Shown here: positions 1 to 10,236 of the stretch, piece after piece
Layout: every line of letters starts with the position of its first letter
How positions within the stretch are numbered: the first letter of the stretch is position 1
Origin: an uncultured Flavobacteriaceae bacterium
GTDB taxonomy: Bacteria; Bacteroidota; Bacteroidia; Flavobacteriales; Flavobacteriaceae
Direction: 5' to 3'
Assembly (NCBI GenBank): GCA_947497145.1
Contig: CANMFQ010000004.1
Coordinates: 132,560 to 196,559, forward strand
Length of the DNA: 64,000 bases
Notes under the pieces: model-generated
Told to the model about the DNA's origin: nothing
Database searches by the model: none
Seen by the model: the letters and a program-made list of their open reading frames with translations, nothing else
Position numbers and translations under genes: made by a program

Positions 1-1105
1 AAACAATAAAAGGCACTCTATGACCACCTTCCCAAATATCAGATTTTAAACCTTTTAAACCTCCACTAGGGTCATGATTATAAGCTTTTACAGACGCTAC
101 TGCGCCGCCCATATCAGTACCATCGCGCTGCGGCGAACCGTTATCAGATGTAAATACAATTAACGTATTTTCCAATTGTCCGGTCTGTTTTAAAGCATTT
201 ACAATTGCACCCACAGTTGCATCTACCTGATGCACATAATCTCCATACCTACCCGCCTTACTACTGCCTATAAACTCCTTGTGCGGAGCAATAGGCGTAT
301 GTGGTGCGGTAAGCGGGAAATATAAAAAGAAAGGAGCCTCTTTGTTTGCGCTTTTTTCAATATACGAAACAGCTTTTGATGTAATTGCTGGCATAACCTC
401 TGTTAAATCCCAACCTGGTACCATTGGACCATCGCCACCAAACATCTCCTTTGGTTTTTGCATGGTGGGTATTGAAAGTAGTTTGTCATTTTCAAAAAAA
501 GCATACGGAGCAAAATTAGGAACATCATCACCAAAATAGTAATCAAAACCTGCCCCTATAGGACCACCACCTAGCGGTTTTGAAAAATCTATCTTCTCGC
601 CCAAACCTATACGTTCTTTACTACCATAATCTCCAATTTCAATAGTACTATTTACATATTGTCCTTCAGTATTTGGCCAATTCCAACCCAAATGCCATTT
701 TCCAATACAAGCTGTTTCATACCCATATTGCTTAAGCATTTTAGGCATTGTAATTCTATTTTGATCAATTAAGGGGCGATCCCACATCCAAAGCACACTC
801 TTCTTTAAAGCAGTTCGCCATGCATATTGCCCCGTTAATAAACCGTAACGGGTAGGTGAACATACGCTACTTGGCGAATGAGCATCTGTAAATCGTAGTC
901 CATTTTTTGCTAAATTGTTAATATGAGGTGTTGGAATTTTAGATGCTGCATTGTACACCTCTGGATCGCCATACCCCATATCATCAGCTAAAATTATAAT
1001 GATATTTGGCCTTTTAGTTTCCTTTACCCCTTTAGACTCTGAACACCCAAACAGTGCTATAATTAAGCACATACTAATACTGATATTTCTCATTTCTGGT
1101 CTCAT
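1..1105 (-). CDS. S1 sulfatase lipoprotein, 3' end beyond window
   Basis: Partial gene running off the left edge; about 365 residues of the N-terminal catalytic part are present. The protein starts with a lipoprotein signal (lipobox ALFGC) and has the S1 sulfatase signature CSPTR, whose Cys would be converted to formylglycine, preceded by the metal-binding ADD motif. GKWHLGW and TSDNGS motifs are also present. Two in-frame ATGs are possible (1105 and 1093); the 1093 start puts the lipobox Cys at residue 17 and the FGly Cys at 78. It follows the sulfatase stop at 1124 by only 18 bases, so it belongs to the PUL 1 operon. It is expected to remove sulfate esters from a saccharide in the periplasm or at the cell surface. 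The substrate position cannot be read from this fragment. Confidence 0.93.
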   Translation of the reverse strand, partial: MRPEMRNISISMCLIIALFGCSESKGVKETKRPNIIIILADDMGYGDPEVYNAASKIPTPHINNLAKNGLRFTDAHSPSSVCSPTRYGLLTGQYAWRTALKKSVLWMWDRPLIDQNRITMPKMLKQYGYETACIGKWHLGWNWPNTEGQYVNSTIEIGDYGSKERIGLGEKIDFSKPLGGGPIGAGFDYYFGDDVPNFAPYAFFENDKLLSIPTMQKPKEMFGGDGPMVPGWDLTEVMPAITSKAVSYIEKSANKEAPFFLYFPLTAPHTPIAPHKEFIGSSKAGRYGDYVHQVDATVGAIVNALKQTGQLENTLIVFTSDNGSPQRDGTDMGGAVASVKAYNHDPSGGLKGLKSDIWEGGHRVPFIV

Positions 1106-1123
1106 TTAACTTACGCTTGTTTT

Positions 1124-2722
1124 TTAGCCCTTATCTCCTATTAAAGCTTTTAATTGTTTCCAATCTTTTGTACCATACCCCTCATCATCATTAGCTTGAG
1201 CCACACCAGGCGTACTCCTTCCATTTTCTATATAAGACAACATTAAGTTTTTTAATTTTTTTTCAATAGCTGGATGTTTACCAAATAAATTGATTTGCTC
1301 CCCAGGGTCTTCATGTAGGTTATACAACTGGTATTTAGGTAAGTTCTGAATTTCTTTGGAGTTGGGTAATGGTGCACTCCATCCCCCTGAACCGGGACAA
1401 AATATTAATTTCCAGCTATCTTGTCTTATAGCAAAACTTCCATTAATAGAATGATGTACTGTTGCTTTACGCTGATAGGTTGACGCATTTGAATTTTCAA
1501 ATAATGGCACCATAGAGAAACTATCCTCCCCTGCATCATCCGTCAACTCAAGCCCGACTATATCAGCACATGTTGCCATTAAATCTGTAGTACATATTGT
1601 TTTTTGAGATGTTGTATTTGCTGCAATTTTCTGCGGCCACTTGGCAATAAAAGGAACCCGATGCCCGCCTTCATAAATATCTGCTTTATGCCCTCTAAAT
1701 ACGGCACTTGGATTATGTCCTTTTTCAGCTAAAACTGCATAATCAGCTTCTGGAGAACACCCATTATCACTCGTAAAAATAACTAAGGTATTTTCTTCAA
1801 TCCCAGCCTCTTTAACAACCTTTAAAAGCCTACCCATATAATCATCTACCATCATTACAAAGTCACCATAGGGGTTTAAATTACTTTTCCCTTTCCATTC
1901 TTTAGTAGGTAATATGGGTGTATGTGGAGAAGGCAAAGCCAGATATAGAAAAAACGGTTTGTCTTTTTCACTTCGTTCTTTAATATACTTCATTGACCTC
2001 CTAAAAAAATTGGGAGTTACATCATCATGAACAAAATCTTTAGCTGTTGGTCCTTTTCGCCACCAACTATATTTATCGGTATTTACGGTGGTAGAATCTG
2101 GCACCTGGGTAGGCTTACCATTTTCTACATACACATAAGGAGCCATATCTAAGGAACCAGCATGTCCATAAGCATAATCAAAACCAAGGTCATTTGGAGA
2201 ATTATCAAGGGGTTTTGAAAAATCAATTGTTCCATAACTCTCATTATTCCATGCATCACTTCCTAAGCTATCTTTCGTTTTCAAATGCCAATCCCATCCC
2301 AAATGCCATTTACCAATAAACCCCGTATAATAACCTGCCTTTTTCAGTAAAGACGCCACAGTAGTTCTACTAGTGGGTATTAGTGCCTTAGATTTGCCTC
2401 CTAAAACGCTACTTTTCAAAGGACTTCTCCAATTATACCTTCCTGTAATTATACCATATCTGGTAGGGGTGCATACTGATGAGGAAGTATGGGCATCTGT
2501 AAATCGCATACCCTCACTTGCCAAACCATCAATATGCGGTGTATTAATTTTCCCGTTGGTATTAAAGGCATGGATATCTCCATATCCTAAATCGTCTGCT
2601 AAAACGTAAATGATATTAGGAAGTTTTTTGGCTGTTTCTGTTTTTGCTTGCTTTTTCTCCTCGGCGCATCCCACAAGTAAAAAGCATACAAAAACAGAAA
2701 TAATATTAAGTGTAGTTTTCAT
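1124..2722 (-). CDS. S1 family sulfatase lipoprotein
   Basis: A 532-residue formylglycine-dependent sulfatase. It has a lipoprotein signal with LLVGC (Cys19), metal ligands D43/D44, the activation motif C84-T-P-T-R88, K138/H140 in GKWHLGW, H267 in SPHTP and D319/N320 in TSDNG, so all expected catalytic elements are present. Length is normal for the family. It lies downstream of the SusC/SusD pair with a 111-base gap and just upstream of a second, clearly related sulfatase. Role: hydrolysis of a sulfate ester on glycan imported by the adjacent SusCD. Sulfatase class is certain; the exact sulfated sugar is not. It needs an anaerobic-type or FGE-type maturase encoded elsewhere, because none is seen here. 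Confidence 0.95.
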   Translation of the reverse strand: MKTTLNIISVFVCFLLVGCAEEKKQAKTETAKKLPNIIYVLADDLGYGDIHAFNTNGKINTPHIDGLASEGMRFTDAHTSSSVCTPTRYGIITGRYNWRSPLKSSVLGGKSKALIPTSRTTVASLLKKAGYYTGFIGKWHLGWDWHLKTKDSLGSDAWNNESYGTIDFSKPLDNSPNDLGFDYAYGHAGSLDMAPYVYVENGKPTQVPDSTTVNTDKYSWWRKGPTAKDFVHDDVTPNFFRRSMKYIKERSEKDKPFFLYLALPSPHTPILPTKEWKGKSNLNPYGDFVMMVDDYMGRLLKVVKEAGIEENTLVIFTSDNGCSPEADYAVLAEKGHNPSAVFRGHKADIYEGGHRVPFIAKWPQKIAANTTSQKTICTTDLMATCADIVGLELTDDAGEDSFSMVPLFENSNASTYQRKATVHHSINGSFAIRQDSWKLIFCPGSGGWSAPLPNSKEIQNLPKYQLYNLHEDPGEQINLFGKHPAIEKKLKNLMLSYIENGRSTPGVAQANDDEGYGTKDWKQLKALIGDKG

Positions 2723-2833
2723 TTTTTTAATTTTTAAGGTTTATAAAAACCAATACTATACCTCAGCCATTTTAAAAATCATGAGTTTAAAATGACTGAA
2801 ATATAAAAGCGTTAACAACGGTTAGCTCATTTA

Positions 2834-4333
2834 TTAATCATAACCAGGGTTCTGATTTCCAATATTTGGATTATTTAAAAACTCAACATCAGGCACTGGG
2901 TATAGATAATAGCTTTTTCCAGTGATAGGATGCGCTGTAGTTTTACTTGATGGAAAAGACAAGTCTAAAAAGGATAGTTGTGGTGTAATTACTGATTCTA
3001 ATACGCCCCATCTATTTAAATCAAAAAATCTTTTATATTCAAAAGCAAATTCAATTCTTCGTTCTTTTCTAACAGCTATTCTAAATGCCTCTTGATTTGG
3101 TAAATCTGAATTATCTAAGGCTACTAAACCAGCCTTTGTTCTGATTTGATTTAAATAATCAAAAGCAGGGCCGTTGGCTGTATACCCTATTTCATTCAAT
3201 GCTTCTGCTGCAATCATAAGTACATCAGCATACCGCAATAAAGGTACATTCCATGGACTTTCTCCAATAACAACAGATTCATTATAATATTTGTTTACAT
3301 AGTAAAGCGATCCGTCAGGTTTAGTGGGGTCAATAAAATTAGGAATTCCGTAAGTAGCTATGGTTACATCCTTTCTAAGGTCTCCTTCTTCATAAGCCTG
3401 TACAAAACCATTACCACTTGAAGGGCCTCCTCCTGTACCATTTAAACTATCATCAGTTGGTAAAACAGTAGCTCCTCCTTTAAATGCTGATGGTGCAAAC
3501 CAACTATTTTGACCAGCAGAAACTCCAGAACCCGGACTAGCATATTGCACTTCAAAAAAAGAACTCATTCCATTTTCATCACTACCATTAAAATTATTTT
3601 GATAATCAACCAAACTCCCTTTTCCTATAAGGCCAGACGCCATTGAAGCTGCAGCTTCCCATTCTTCAAGTTCTAAATGAACATAAGATAATAACAATTG
3701 TGCCGTCTGTTTGGTAGGTCTACCTACTTCTTGGCCTTTTCCGCCATCATATGACTCGGGTAATAGAGACGCCGCTTCTGTTAAATCTGTTTTTATTTGA
3801 TTGTATATCATAGGCAAATCAGTGCGAGGTAAAGAAGCATCTTCGGGTGCTTCAACAGCATTCACTATTAGTGGTACAGGGCCAAAAAAACGTACCAAAT
3901 TAAAGTAATAAAAAGCTCTCATAAACTTTGCCTGCCCCTCAATTAAATTGGGCATATCGGGGTTTTCCCATTCAGGCACCTCTTCAATACCTGCTAAAAC
4001 CACATTTGCACGGTTTATGCCTTTGTAGTGTGATGCCCATACGGTTCTTGAATGATTAAAACTTTGCTCAACAATATAAATATCAGTTTCTAGTTCATTA
4101 CGCCAGGTCCATCCGTCATCACTAGCCAAATCTGTTAGTCTAGACATTGGATCGTTATATAAAGCTGGTAGTAAATTGTACACCCCATTTATTGCCGTAA
4201 TGGCATTTTCTTGGTTTGTAAAAAGTGCGTCTAAACTTATTTGTCCTTGTGGTTCGGGCTCTAAAATGGACTCACACCCCATAAATGAGAGGAAGCATGT
4301 GAACACTACTAAGCTATATTTTATATTTTTCAT
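2834..4333 (-). CDS. SusD/RagB-like glycan-binding lipoprotein (PUL 1)
   Basis: A 499-residue SusD-family protein. It has a lipoprotein signal ending in SFMGC (Cys20), the N-terminal TPR-like region typical of SusD (FTNQENAITAINGVYN), and the conserved C-terminal block with RKERRIEFAFEYKRFFDLNRW. It sits 28 bases after the SusC gene, the standard tandem. It should form the surface lid of the SusC channel and bind the incoming oligosaccharide. Regulation is probably through the upstream sigma/FecR pair. Ligand cannot be predicted from sequence alone; the two downstream sulfatases suggest a sulfated glycan. Confidence 0.95.
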   Translation of the reverse strand: MKNIKYSLVVFTCFLSFMGCESILEPEPQGQISLDALFTNQENAITAINGVYNLLPALYNDPMSRLTDLASDDGWTWRNELETDIYIVEQSFNHSRTVWASHYKGINRANVVLAGIEEVPEWENPDMPNLIEGQAKFMRAFYYFNLVRFFGPVPLIVNAVEAPEDASLPRTDLPMIYNQIKTDLTEAASLLPESYDGGKGQEVGRPTKQTAQLLLSYVHLELEEWEAAASMASGLIGKGSLVDYQNNFNGSDENGMSSFFEVQYASPGSGVSAGQNSWFAPSAFKGGATVLPTDDSLNGTGGGPSSGNGFVQAYEEGDLRKDVTIATYGIPNFIDPTKPDGSLYYVNKYYNESVVIGESPWNVPLLRYADVLMIAAEALNEIGYTANGPAFDYLNQIRTKAGLVALDNSDLPNQEAFRIAVRKERRIEFAFEYKRFFDLNRWGVLESVITPQLSFLDLSFPSSKTTAHPITGKSYYLYPVPDVEFLNNPNIGNQNPGYD

Positions 4334-4361
4334 AATTTCTTAGTTTAAATTGTACGACGAA

Positions 4362-7300
4362 TTAAAATGAAAACTCCAAAGCCAACGAATAGAGTTTTGT
4401 AGAAGGGTATGGCGTATGGTCTTGCCCTACCGACAGTAAACTCCCAATACTTGAAGCCTCTGGATCTAGTCCCGTATACTTGGTAAAGGTTACCAAATTG
4501 GTTCCAGTTAAGGTCAATTTTGCTGCTTGTATACCAATTTTATCTATAACCTTATCTGGCAAATTATACCCTAAACTGATATTCTTGATTTTTAAAAAGC
4601 TTGCATCTTCTAAAAATCGTGTTGATGGTCTTGTAGAAAGGAAAGTAGTATTCCCACCTTGCGAAGGTCTAGGCACCGTATTGGAAGGGTTATCTGGAGT
4701 CCAAAAATCAGCAACCTCTGCAAAATTCTGTACAAAAGGAACACTCCTTGAAAATAAATTTCGTGCCGAATTATACAATTGATATCCTGTTGCAAAATTC
4801 ATAAATACAGAAACTGAAAAATTCTTATAAACGACATTATTATTTAAACCTCCAAAAAAAGCGGGGTGCGGACTTGTTCCCGTAAAATCTCGATCACCTT
4901 GATCAAAAGTGCCATTTCCGTTTTTATCAACATACTTAGCATCACCTGGCACCGCATTGGACCACGCTGCCGCTTCTGCTTCTTCGCCAATTTGCCATAT
5001 ACCGTCAAATTCATACATATAAAATGCACCTACCTCATGACCCGTTTTGGTTAAATTAACCAGTTCATTACCTAATGGAATCTGCGCACCTGGTAGTTCT
5101 AAGGGTTCTCCTTTAGAATTTAAACCAATATCTAGTACTTCATTTTTATTGTATGAAATATTAAAATCAGTTGACCATTTTACTGCGCCTGTTAAATTCT
5201 TTGAGTTCACTGCAAATTCAAAACCAGCATTTTTTACCGATCCTACATTCACAATGGGTCGCTCATCAACACCCGTAGTTAATGGGATAGGTGGTGCTAT
5301 AAGTAAATCTTCTGATCGCTTATCATAATAATCCATTTCAACACTTAACCTGCCGTTAAAAAAGGAAGCGTTTAAACCAACATCAAGCTGTTTTGAAGAC
5401 TCCCATTTTAAATCTTTATTACCTATGTTTAAGGGAGCACTACCATTAACGGCAGTATCACCAAAAGTATATCCTGCTCCTCCTACCTTAGTTATAAAAG
5501 CAAAATCTCCTATATTTTGATTTCCGGTAAGACCATAACTCGCTCTTAATTTTAAGCTACTAAGTGTTTCATTATCTTTTAAAAAGTCTTCTTCTGATAG
5601 TTTCCATGCTACGGAGCCCGATGGAAAAATACCAAATCTATTTCCTGGACCAAACCGTGAAGATCCATCTCTACGCACTGTACCCGTTAAAAAATACTTA
5701 TTATCATAATTATAATTTGATCTAAAAAATGTAGAAGACAAGCCCGAACTAACTTTAGCACCGCTAGAGGTAAATGTAGTTTGGTTAGAAAGTTGATTTA
5801 AGGCATTATTTATGGTACCACTACCCCTAGTTTGAAAAAAGCTTGTGGTAAACTGTTGGGCAGAAACCCCAACCAAAGCTTTTAGATTATGAGCTCCAAA
5901 TGCTTTATTGTACTCCATGGTAAGTTCGGTCACCCAATTAATCCCTTCGCTAGAAGATTGATTAACATTTCCTTCTGGTCTAGAAAACCGACCTATTTCA
6001 TAAACTGGGTTAAAAATATACGATCCAGTTGTTAAAATATCACCTCCAGAATTCAATGCTACAGCTAAGCCATCAGCTAATTCATAATTTAATTTCACAC
6101 TACCTAAAAGGCGGCTAACCTTTCTTTCGCGGTTTGGAAGTAGAATATCAATTAATGGATTATTATTACCACCAAAATAAGGAGCTACCGTAGTGTTCAC
6201 GGCATCTAAATCGCCATTTTCATCATAGGCAGGTGTATATGAATGATTAAAAACAAGGGTTCTATAACCTCTACCAAAAAAGCTATCATTTTCAATAAAA
6301 TTCTCCGTTTGATAACTGCCTGCCAAACTACCAGACACACTAAACCTATCATTGATTTGTGAATCAATATTTGCCCGAAGATTCCAAGATTTAATATCAG
6401 TATTAACCATAACACCTTCTCTATCCAAAATGGAAGCAGACACGGCATACTTACTTTTTTCTGAACCGCCAGTTACACCAAAATTATATGATTTTCTTAC
6501 GGCTGTTTGTGTACCTAAATCTTGCCAGTCATTATCTACTTGCCATGCTGGGTGGCTAGGATCATCATAAACAGCTGTATTTCTATTCGAATTTTTAAAT
6601 GCTTCAAATAACAATAGGCGTTGTTGTTCTGTGGTTAAGAGATCATACTTTTTGGCTATTTTTTCAAAACCAGTTTCGGCTGAAAAAGTAAAACGGGCTT
6701 TTCCGTTATTACCTCTTTTAGTTGAAATGATAACTACCCCATTTGATGCCCTTGCCCCGTATATTGCTGAAGCCGAAGCATCTTTTAAAATATTAATTGA
6801 TGCAATATCTTTGGGGTTAATGGTTGAAAAATCTGCGCTAAAAAGTGGAATTCCGTCCACCACAATTAAGGGTGCATTACTACCCGTTACAGAGCCTATT
6901 CCCCTGATAGAAATATCAAATTTCCCTGAAAGATCACCTCCACTTTGCCGCACATTCACCCCAGTTGCCCTACCTTGAATAGCATCTTGAAAAGAAGGTA
7001 CAGGCCTACTTTGTATAGCCTTTTCTGAAACAGAAACCACTGAACCAGTAAGATCCGATTTCTTTTGTGTACCATACCCTACAACCACAACTTCTTCTAA
7101 ACCAGCAGCGCTTTCCTTTAACGTTATAGCAAGGGTAGACGCTCCATCCCACTGTATTTCTTGTGATGCATAGCCTATATAAGAAACCTGTAAAATTGCA
7201 TTAGATTCACTAACCTTAATTGTAAAATTACCATCAAAATCTGTTTGGGTACCATTTGTTGTTCCCTTTTCTACGATACTTGCACCAGATAACGGAACAC

Positions 7301-7739
7301 CATCAACATCTACAACCGCTCCTTTAATAGCAAATTCTTGTATTGCCACCACTTCCTTAGAAATAGTAGGTTTAACAGTATCTACACTTAAAACAATAAG
7401 CTTTCTTTTTATTGCATATGATATTCTTGCATCTGCAAATATCTTGTCCAATACTTCTGATATGGGTTGTTTTTCAACCAACAAGGATACTTTACGATTA
7501 ACATCAATTTTTTTATGGTTATAAAGAAATCGAAAATCAGATTGTGATTCAATTTCATCAAATACCTGTATTAAACTAGCATTATTCATATTAAGCGAAA
7601 CTTTTGTATGCTGTGAATACGTGTTTGCGTTAATCTTAAATAATGAAATAATTAATAAAATAGTGGTCAATTTCATTTTTAAATTATCTGGGGGAAGCCA
7701 TTTCCAAATGACCTGCTCCTTTAAGTCTGATTTTTTCAT
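4362..7739 (-). CDS. SusC/RagA TonB-dependent transporter with STN signalling domain (PUL 1)
   Basis: A 1125-residue outer-membrane TonB-dependent transporter. Order: long basic N-region and signal peptide (hydrophobic stretch about 24-40), STN domain about 45-118, carboxypeptidase-regulatory-like domain about 137-212, TonB box region EEVVVVGYGTQ about 217-227, plug with the SusC hallmark (NILKDASASAIYGARASNGV), then the beta-barrel ending in an aromatic residue. The STN domain contacts a FecR anti-sigma factor, and such a gene lies directly upstream, so this is an inducible sensor-transporter. A second Met at residue 22 could be the start, but the longer form is common in the family. Pairs with the SusD at 2834. 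Confidence 0.95.
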   Translation of the reverse strand: MKKSDLKEQVIWKWLPPDNLKMKLTTILLIISLFKINANTYSQHTKVSLNMNNASLIQVFDEIESQSDFRFLYNHKKIDVNRKVSLLVEKQPISEVLDKIFADARISYAIKRKLIVLSVDTVKPTISKEVVAIQEFAIKGAVVDVDGVPLSGASIVEKGTTNGTQTDFDGNFTIKVSESNAILQVSYIGYASQEIQWDGASTLAITLKESAAGLEEVVVVGYGTQKKSDLTGSVVSVSEKAIQSRPVPSFQDAIQGRATGVNVRQSGGDLSGKFDISIRGIGSVTGSNAPLIVVDGIPLFSADFSTINPKDIASINILKDASASAIYGARASNGVVIISTKRGNNGKARFTFSAETGFEKIAKKYDLLTTEQQRLLLFEAFKNSNRNTAVYDDPSHPAWQVDNDWQDLGTQTAVRKSYNFGVTGGSEKSKYAVSASILDREGVMVNTDIKSWNLRANIDSQINDRFSVSGSLAGSYQTENFIENDSFFGRGYRTLVFNHSYTPAYDENGDLDAVNTTVAPYFGGNNNPLIDILLPNRERKVSRLLGSVKLNYELADGLAVALNSGGDILTTGSYIFNPVYEIGRFSRPEGNVNQSSSEGINWVTELTMEYNKAFGAHNLKALVGVSAQQFTTSFFQTRGSGTINNALNQLSNQTTFTSSGAKVSSGLSSTFFRSNYNYDNKYFLTGTVRRDGSSRFGPGNRFGIFPSGSVAWKLSEEDFLKDNETLSSLKLRASYGLTGNQNIGDFAFITKVGGAGYTFGDTAVNGSAPLNIGNKDLKWESSKQLDVGLNASFFNGRLSVEMDYYDKRSEDLLIAPPIPLTTGVDERPIVNVGSVKNAGFEFAVNSKNLTGAVKWSTDFNISYNKNEVLDIGLNSKGEPLELPGAQIPLGNELVNLTKTGHEVGAFYMYEFDGIWQIGEEAEAAAWSNAVPGDAKYVDKNGNGTFDQGDRDFTGTSPHPAFFGGLNNNVVYKNFSVSVFMNFATGYQLYNSARNLFSRSVPFVQNFAEVADFWTPDNPSNTVPRPSQGGNTTFLSTRPSTRFLEDASFLKIKNISLGYNLPDKVIDKIGIQAAKLTLTGTNLVTFTKYTGLDPEASSIGSLLSVGQDHTPYPSTKLYSLALEFSF

Positions 7740-7790
7740 ATTTTTACAATAGTTATGTGATTAGACATTTTTTTACATAGCACTTGTACC

Positions 7791-7825
7791 AACCAGAAAA
7801 TGCGGCAACATTTTCTGGTTTTTTT
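7791..7825. terminator. Strong hairpin between fecR and susC
   Basis: A perfect 12-bp stem (AACCAGAAAATG, loop CGGCAA, complementary arm) is followed by five further T residues on the plus strand. On the plus strand it looks like a rho-independent terminator. However, the flanking genes are read on the minus strand, where the hairpin is preceded by A residues and has no T tail. It may therefore stop antisense transcription, or act in the fecR-susC mRNA as a processing, stabilising or attenuating structure. Confidence 0.6.
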
Positions 7826-7875
7826 ACAAAGTGATTCAATTTTTTGGTTTTTTTATGGTTTTGGCATAGGCTATT

Positions 7876-9054
7876 TTATTTTTTAGGTTCGGTTATGATT
7901 ATTTTATTGTCATCTATAGTATACTCAAAAGGAATATCTAGTTTAAAAGCTTCCATTATTTCGGTGATATTTTCATTGCGAAAGGTTACCGTATAAATTT
8001 GATTTTCCATAAGCTGGTATTGATTGTCAATTACGACATTAAAATGACGTTCTAATTTTTTTTGTATGCTATGAAAAGGCATGCCTTTAAACAATAAAAC
8101 GCCATCTTTCCAGGCTATATATTGATGCACGTCAACCTCACTAATTTCAATATTGTGCTCATTGGCGTTCCAAGCTGCTTTTTGCCCAGGTTGTATTTTT
8201 GTAGACGCAGTCACTGATAGGTCTGTTCCCGCTTTGTATAAACCAACAGCACCTTCAACCAAAACCGTATTTGCAATAGTATCTTCTGGGTAATGCGAAA
8301 CATTAAACTGCGTTCCCAGTACTTGTACATTTAGCTCCCCTACTTTAACAACAAAGGGATGCTTGGTATCTTTTACCACTTCAAAAAACGCTTCGCCACT
8401 TAAAGAGATAACCCTACTTTTATGAGGTATAAATTGTACGGGAAACTTAATACTACTTCCTGCGTTAAGCGTCACTTTACTGCCATCAGATAGGACCAAA
8501 TTAAAGCGCTTTCCAAAGGGAACCTTGAGCTCATTATAAACCAGTTCTTTTTGAGCTGGTTGACCAATATATTCTAATCTATTTCCTTTTTTTGCCCCAA
8601 CAATACGTCCATTGGCACTCTTTATTTTCTGACTTCCTTCTTCCAACAGCGTGTCAACCCGTCCATCTTCATAGGTTAAGGTTATACCGTTAGGGATAAT
8701 AGTACCTTTTTTGTCTATCTCATCAATTTCACTGTTAGAAAATCTATTTAAAAGAAATGTGCCAATTATCACCAAAATAACCGCAGCTATTTGAAACCTC
8801 CTTCTTGAGTGAAAAGATTTTAGGTGTTTAATTTTTGATATGGCATCTCTTTGTTCTATCTCCTTAAAAAGCAGTTGAAAAGACCTTTCACTGTCCGTAT
8901 TTTTTTCATCATACTGCTTTACATTTTTCCAATGCTTTGCCAACATTTCTTTAACCGCTACCGCAGTATCTGGCTTATTTATATAAGCCATAAGTTGCTC
9001 ATATTCTGTTTTAGAAATGGTGTTATTTATTAATTTTTCAAAAAGTTCGTTCAT
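7876..9054 (-). CDS. FecR-family anti-sigma factor (PUL 1)
   Basis: A 392-residue membrane anti-sigma regulator. A cytoplasmic N-terminal segment is followed by one transmembrane helix (about 86-105, IAAVILVIIGTFLLN), a periplasmic FecR domain about 175-275 (PFGKRFNLVLSDGSKVTLNAG), and a C-terminal DUF4974-type domain about 325-390 that contacts the STN domain of the transporter. It lies between its sigma factor and SusC, the usual order for trans-envelope signalling in Bacteroidota. Role: hold the ECF sigma factor until the STN domain of the SusC signals ligand. Confidence 0.93.
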   Translation of the reverse strand: MNELFEKLINNTISKTEYEQLMAYINKPDTAVAVKEMLAKHWKNVKQYDEKNTDSERSFQLLFKEIEQRDAISKIKHLKSFHSRRRFQIAAVILVIIGTFLLNRFSNSEIDEIDKKGTIIPNGITLTYEDGRVDTLLEEGSQKIKSANGRIVGAKKGNRLEYIGQPAQKELVYNELKVPFGKRFNLVLSDGSKVTLNAGSSIKFPVQFIPHKSRVISLSGEAFFEVVKDTKHPFVVKVGELNVQVLGTQFNVSHYPEDTIANTVLVEGAVGLYKAGTDLSVTASTKIQPGQKAAWNANEHNIEISEVDVHQYIAWKDGVLLFKGMPFHSIQKKLERHFNVVIDNQYQLMENQIYTVTFRNENITEIMEAFKLDIPFEYTIDDNKIIITEPKK

Positions 9055-9171
9055 AACCGCCTTGATAGCTCTAGTTTCATTAAAACATACACAAGGTATA
9101 CACTTGCAGAATACGAAAGTCCCAAGTTTTTAACTTTTTTATTTTAAAAAAACGAATACAGCCACTATTTA

Positions 9172-9756
9172 CTACAGAAGAAACAAGATAAAACTGTGAA
9201 TTTTTTGCAAATGTGGTTTTGCCTGTTCCCTAATGATTTGAAGTGTTTTCCACAGGTGATTTTTTACCGTTTTGGGAGAGATACCCAAAAGGTCTGCTAT
9301 TTCTTGATTACTCTTACCCTGCTGTTTAGATAAGATAAAGACATTCCTTTTTTGGGGAGGAATATCTTTAAGGATGGTGCTTACTATCTTTTCATAATTC
9401 TCTAAAAGCACCTTATCATCTTCTTGTTCTTTATTATGCACGATATTTTTCCATAATTCTCGTTTCAATGCTTCTTGACTGGCTACCCCCCTTAAATAGT
9501 TATACGTCATATTTCGTGCAATTTTAAAGATAAAAGCATCTAACGACTTGGCGGAATCTAGTGTTTCACGTTTCATCCATAATTTAATAAAGACTTCTTG
9601 TAAAATCTCTTCAGCTACGTAATCTGATTTTGCAATAGAAAAAATAAATGCATACAGTTTTTTCTCATACATAGTAAAAAGCCATTTAAACGCAGCTTTA
9701 TCACCTCTTTTCAACGCAAGTAGCTGTTCCTTTTTACGACTTGTATGCAATTTCAA
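9172..9756 (-). CDS. ECF sigma-70 factor (PUL 1)
   Basis: A 194-residue ECF sigma factor of the Bacteroidota FecI-like group. Region 2 covers about 20-90 (AEEILQEVFIKLWMKRE), and region 4 covers about 125-180 with a helix-turn-helix (NQEIADLLGISPKTVKNHLWK). There are no extra domains. It is separated by 117 bases from the FecR gene. It should direct RNA polymerase to the PUL 1 promoter, and possibly its own, once released. The ATG at 9756 gives a standard-length protein. Confidence 0.94.
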   Translation of the reverse strand: MKLHTSRKKEQLLALKRGDKAAFKWLFTMYEKKLYAFIFSIAKSDYVAEEILQEVFIKLWMKRETLDSAKSLDAFIFKIARNMTYNYLRGVASQEALKRELWKNIVHNKEQEDDKVLLENYEKIVSTILKDIPPQKRNVFILSKQQGKSNQEIADLLGISPKTVKNHLWKTLQIIREQAKPHLQKIHSFILFLL

Positions 9757-10236
9757 AATGAAAGTTTTTGGGTTTGGTCTCCCAAAAGTTAAGAATTTAT
9801 TTTATAATCTGCGTTCAATTTGCATTTATTGAACAAAAGGAGGTTTTAATGAACTCATCTTGACTTTTTTTATTCTAAAAAATCTAAGTTTATGCTGAAA
9901 AATTTAAGAGGCTTTTCACCTGCTACTTTCTATTCTAAATTACATACATCTTAAAATAGAAATAAAATCAATTTTCACCACTACTGTAAATCAATCACAA
10001 TTTTTAGTCTGCGTTAAAATCTCATCACAATAGTTAATGCATGATTTTCAAGCACTTAATCACAAAAGACATACCTCTGCTCTCCATTTTTTAACTGCCA
10101 TTTCTTTTTCATCTAAAAGCGCAGATTCTCAATGTTAGGCGTATGCTTCGTTGAACACCCTCATTATTTTTTTAAGTGAAACTGTTAACCTTTTTAACCG
10201 AAGAAACATCAAAGAATAAACAACAAAAATAATTTT
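9757..10236. other. Divergent intergenic region, no gene seen
   Basis: 480 bases between the divergent PUL 1 sigma gene and the NHL lipoprotein gene. AT-rich, with no credible ORF. Promoters for both directions must lie here, but I cannot fix a convincing flavobacterial -33/-7 pair. The TATCCTGTACT motif found elsewhere is absent, which suggests that PUL 1 is outside that regulon. Confidence 0.6.

Noticed and set aside
6631-6978. A 115-residue plus-strand open frame inside the PUL 1 SusC gene
   Set aside because: It is a shadow of the conserved plug region; similar shadows appear opposite the plug of the PUL 2 SusC gene, so the frame only follows codon use of the real gene.
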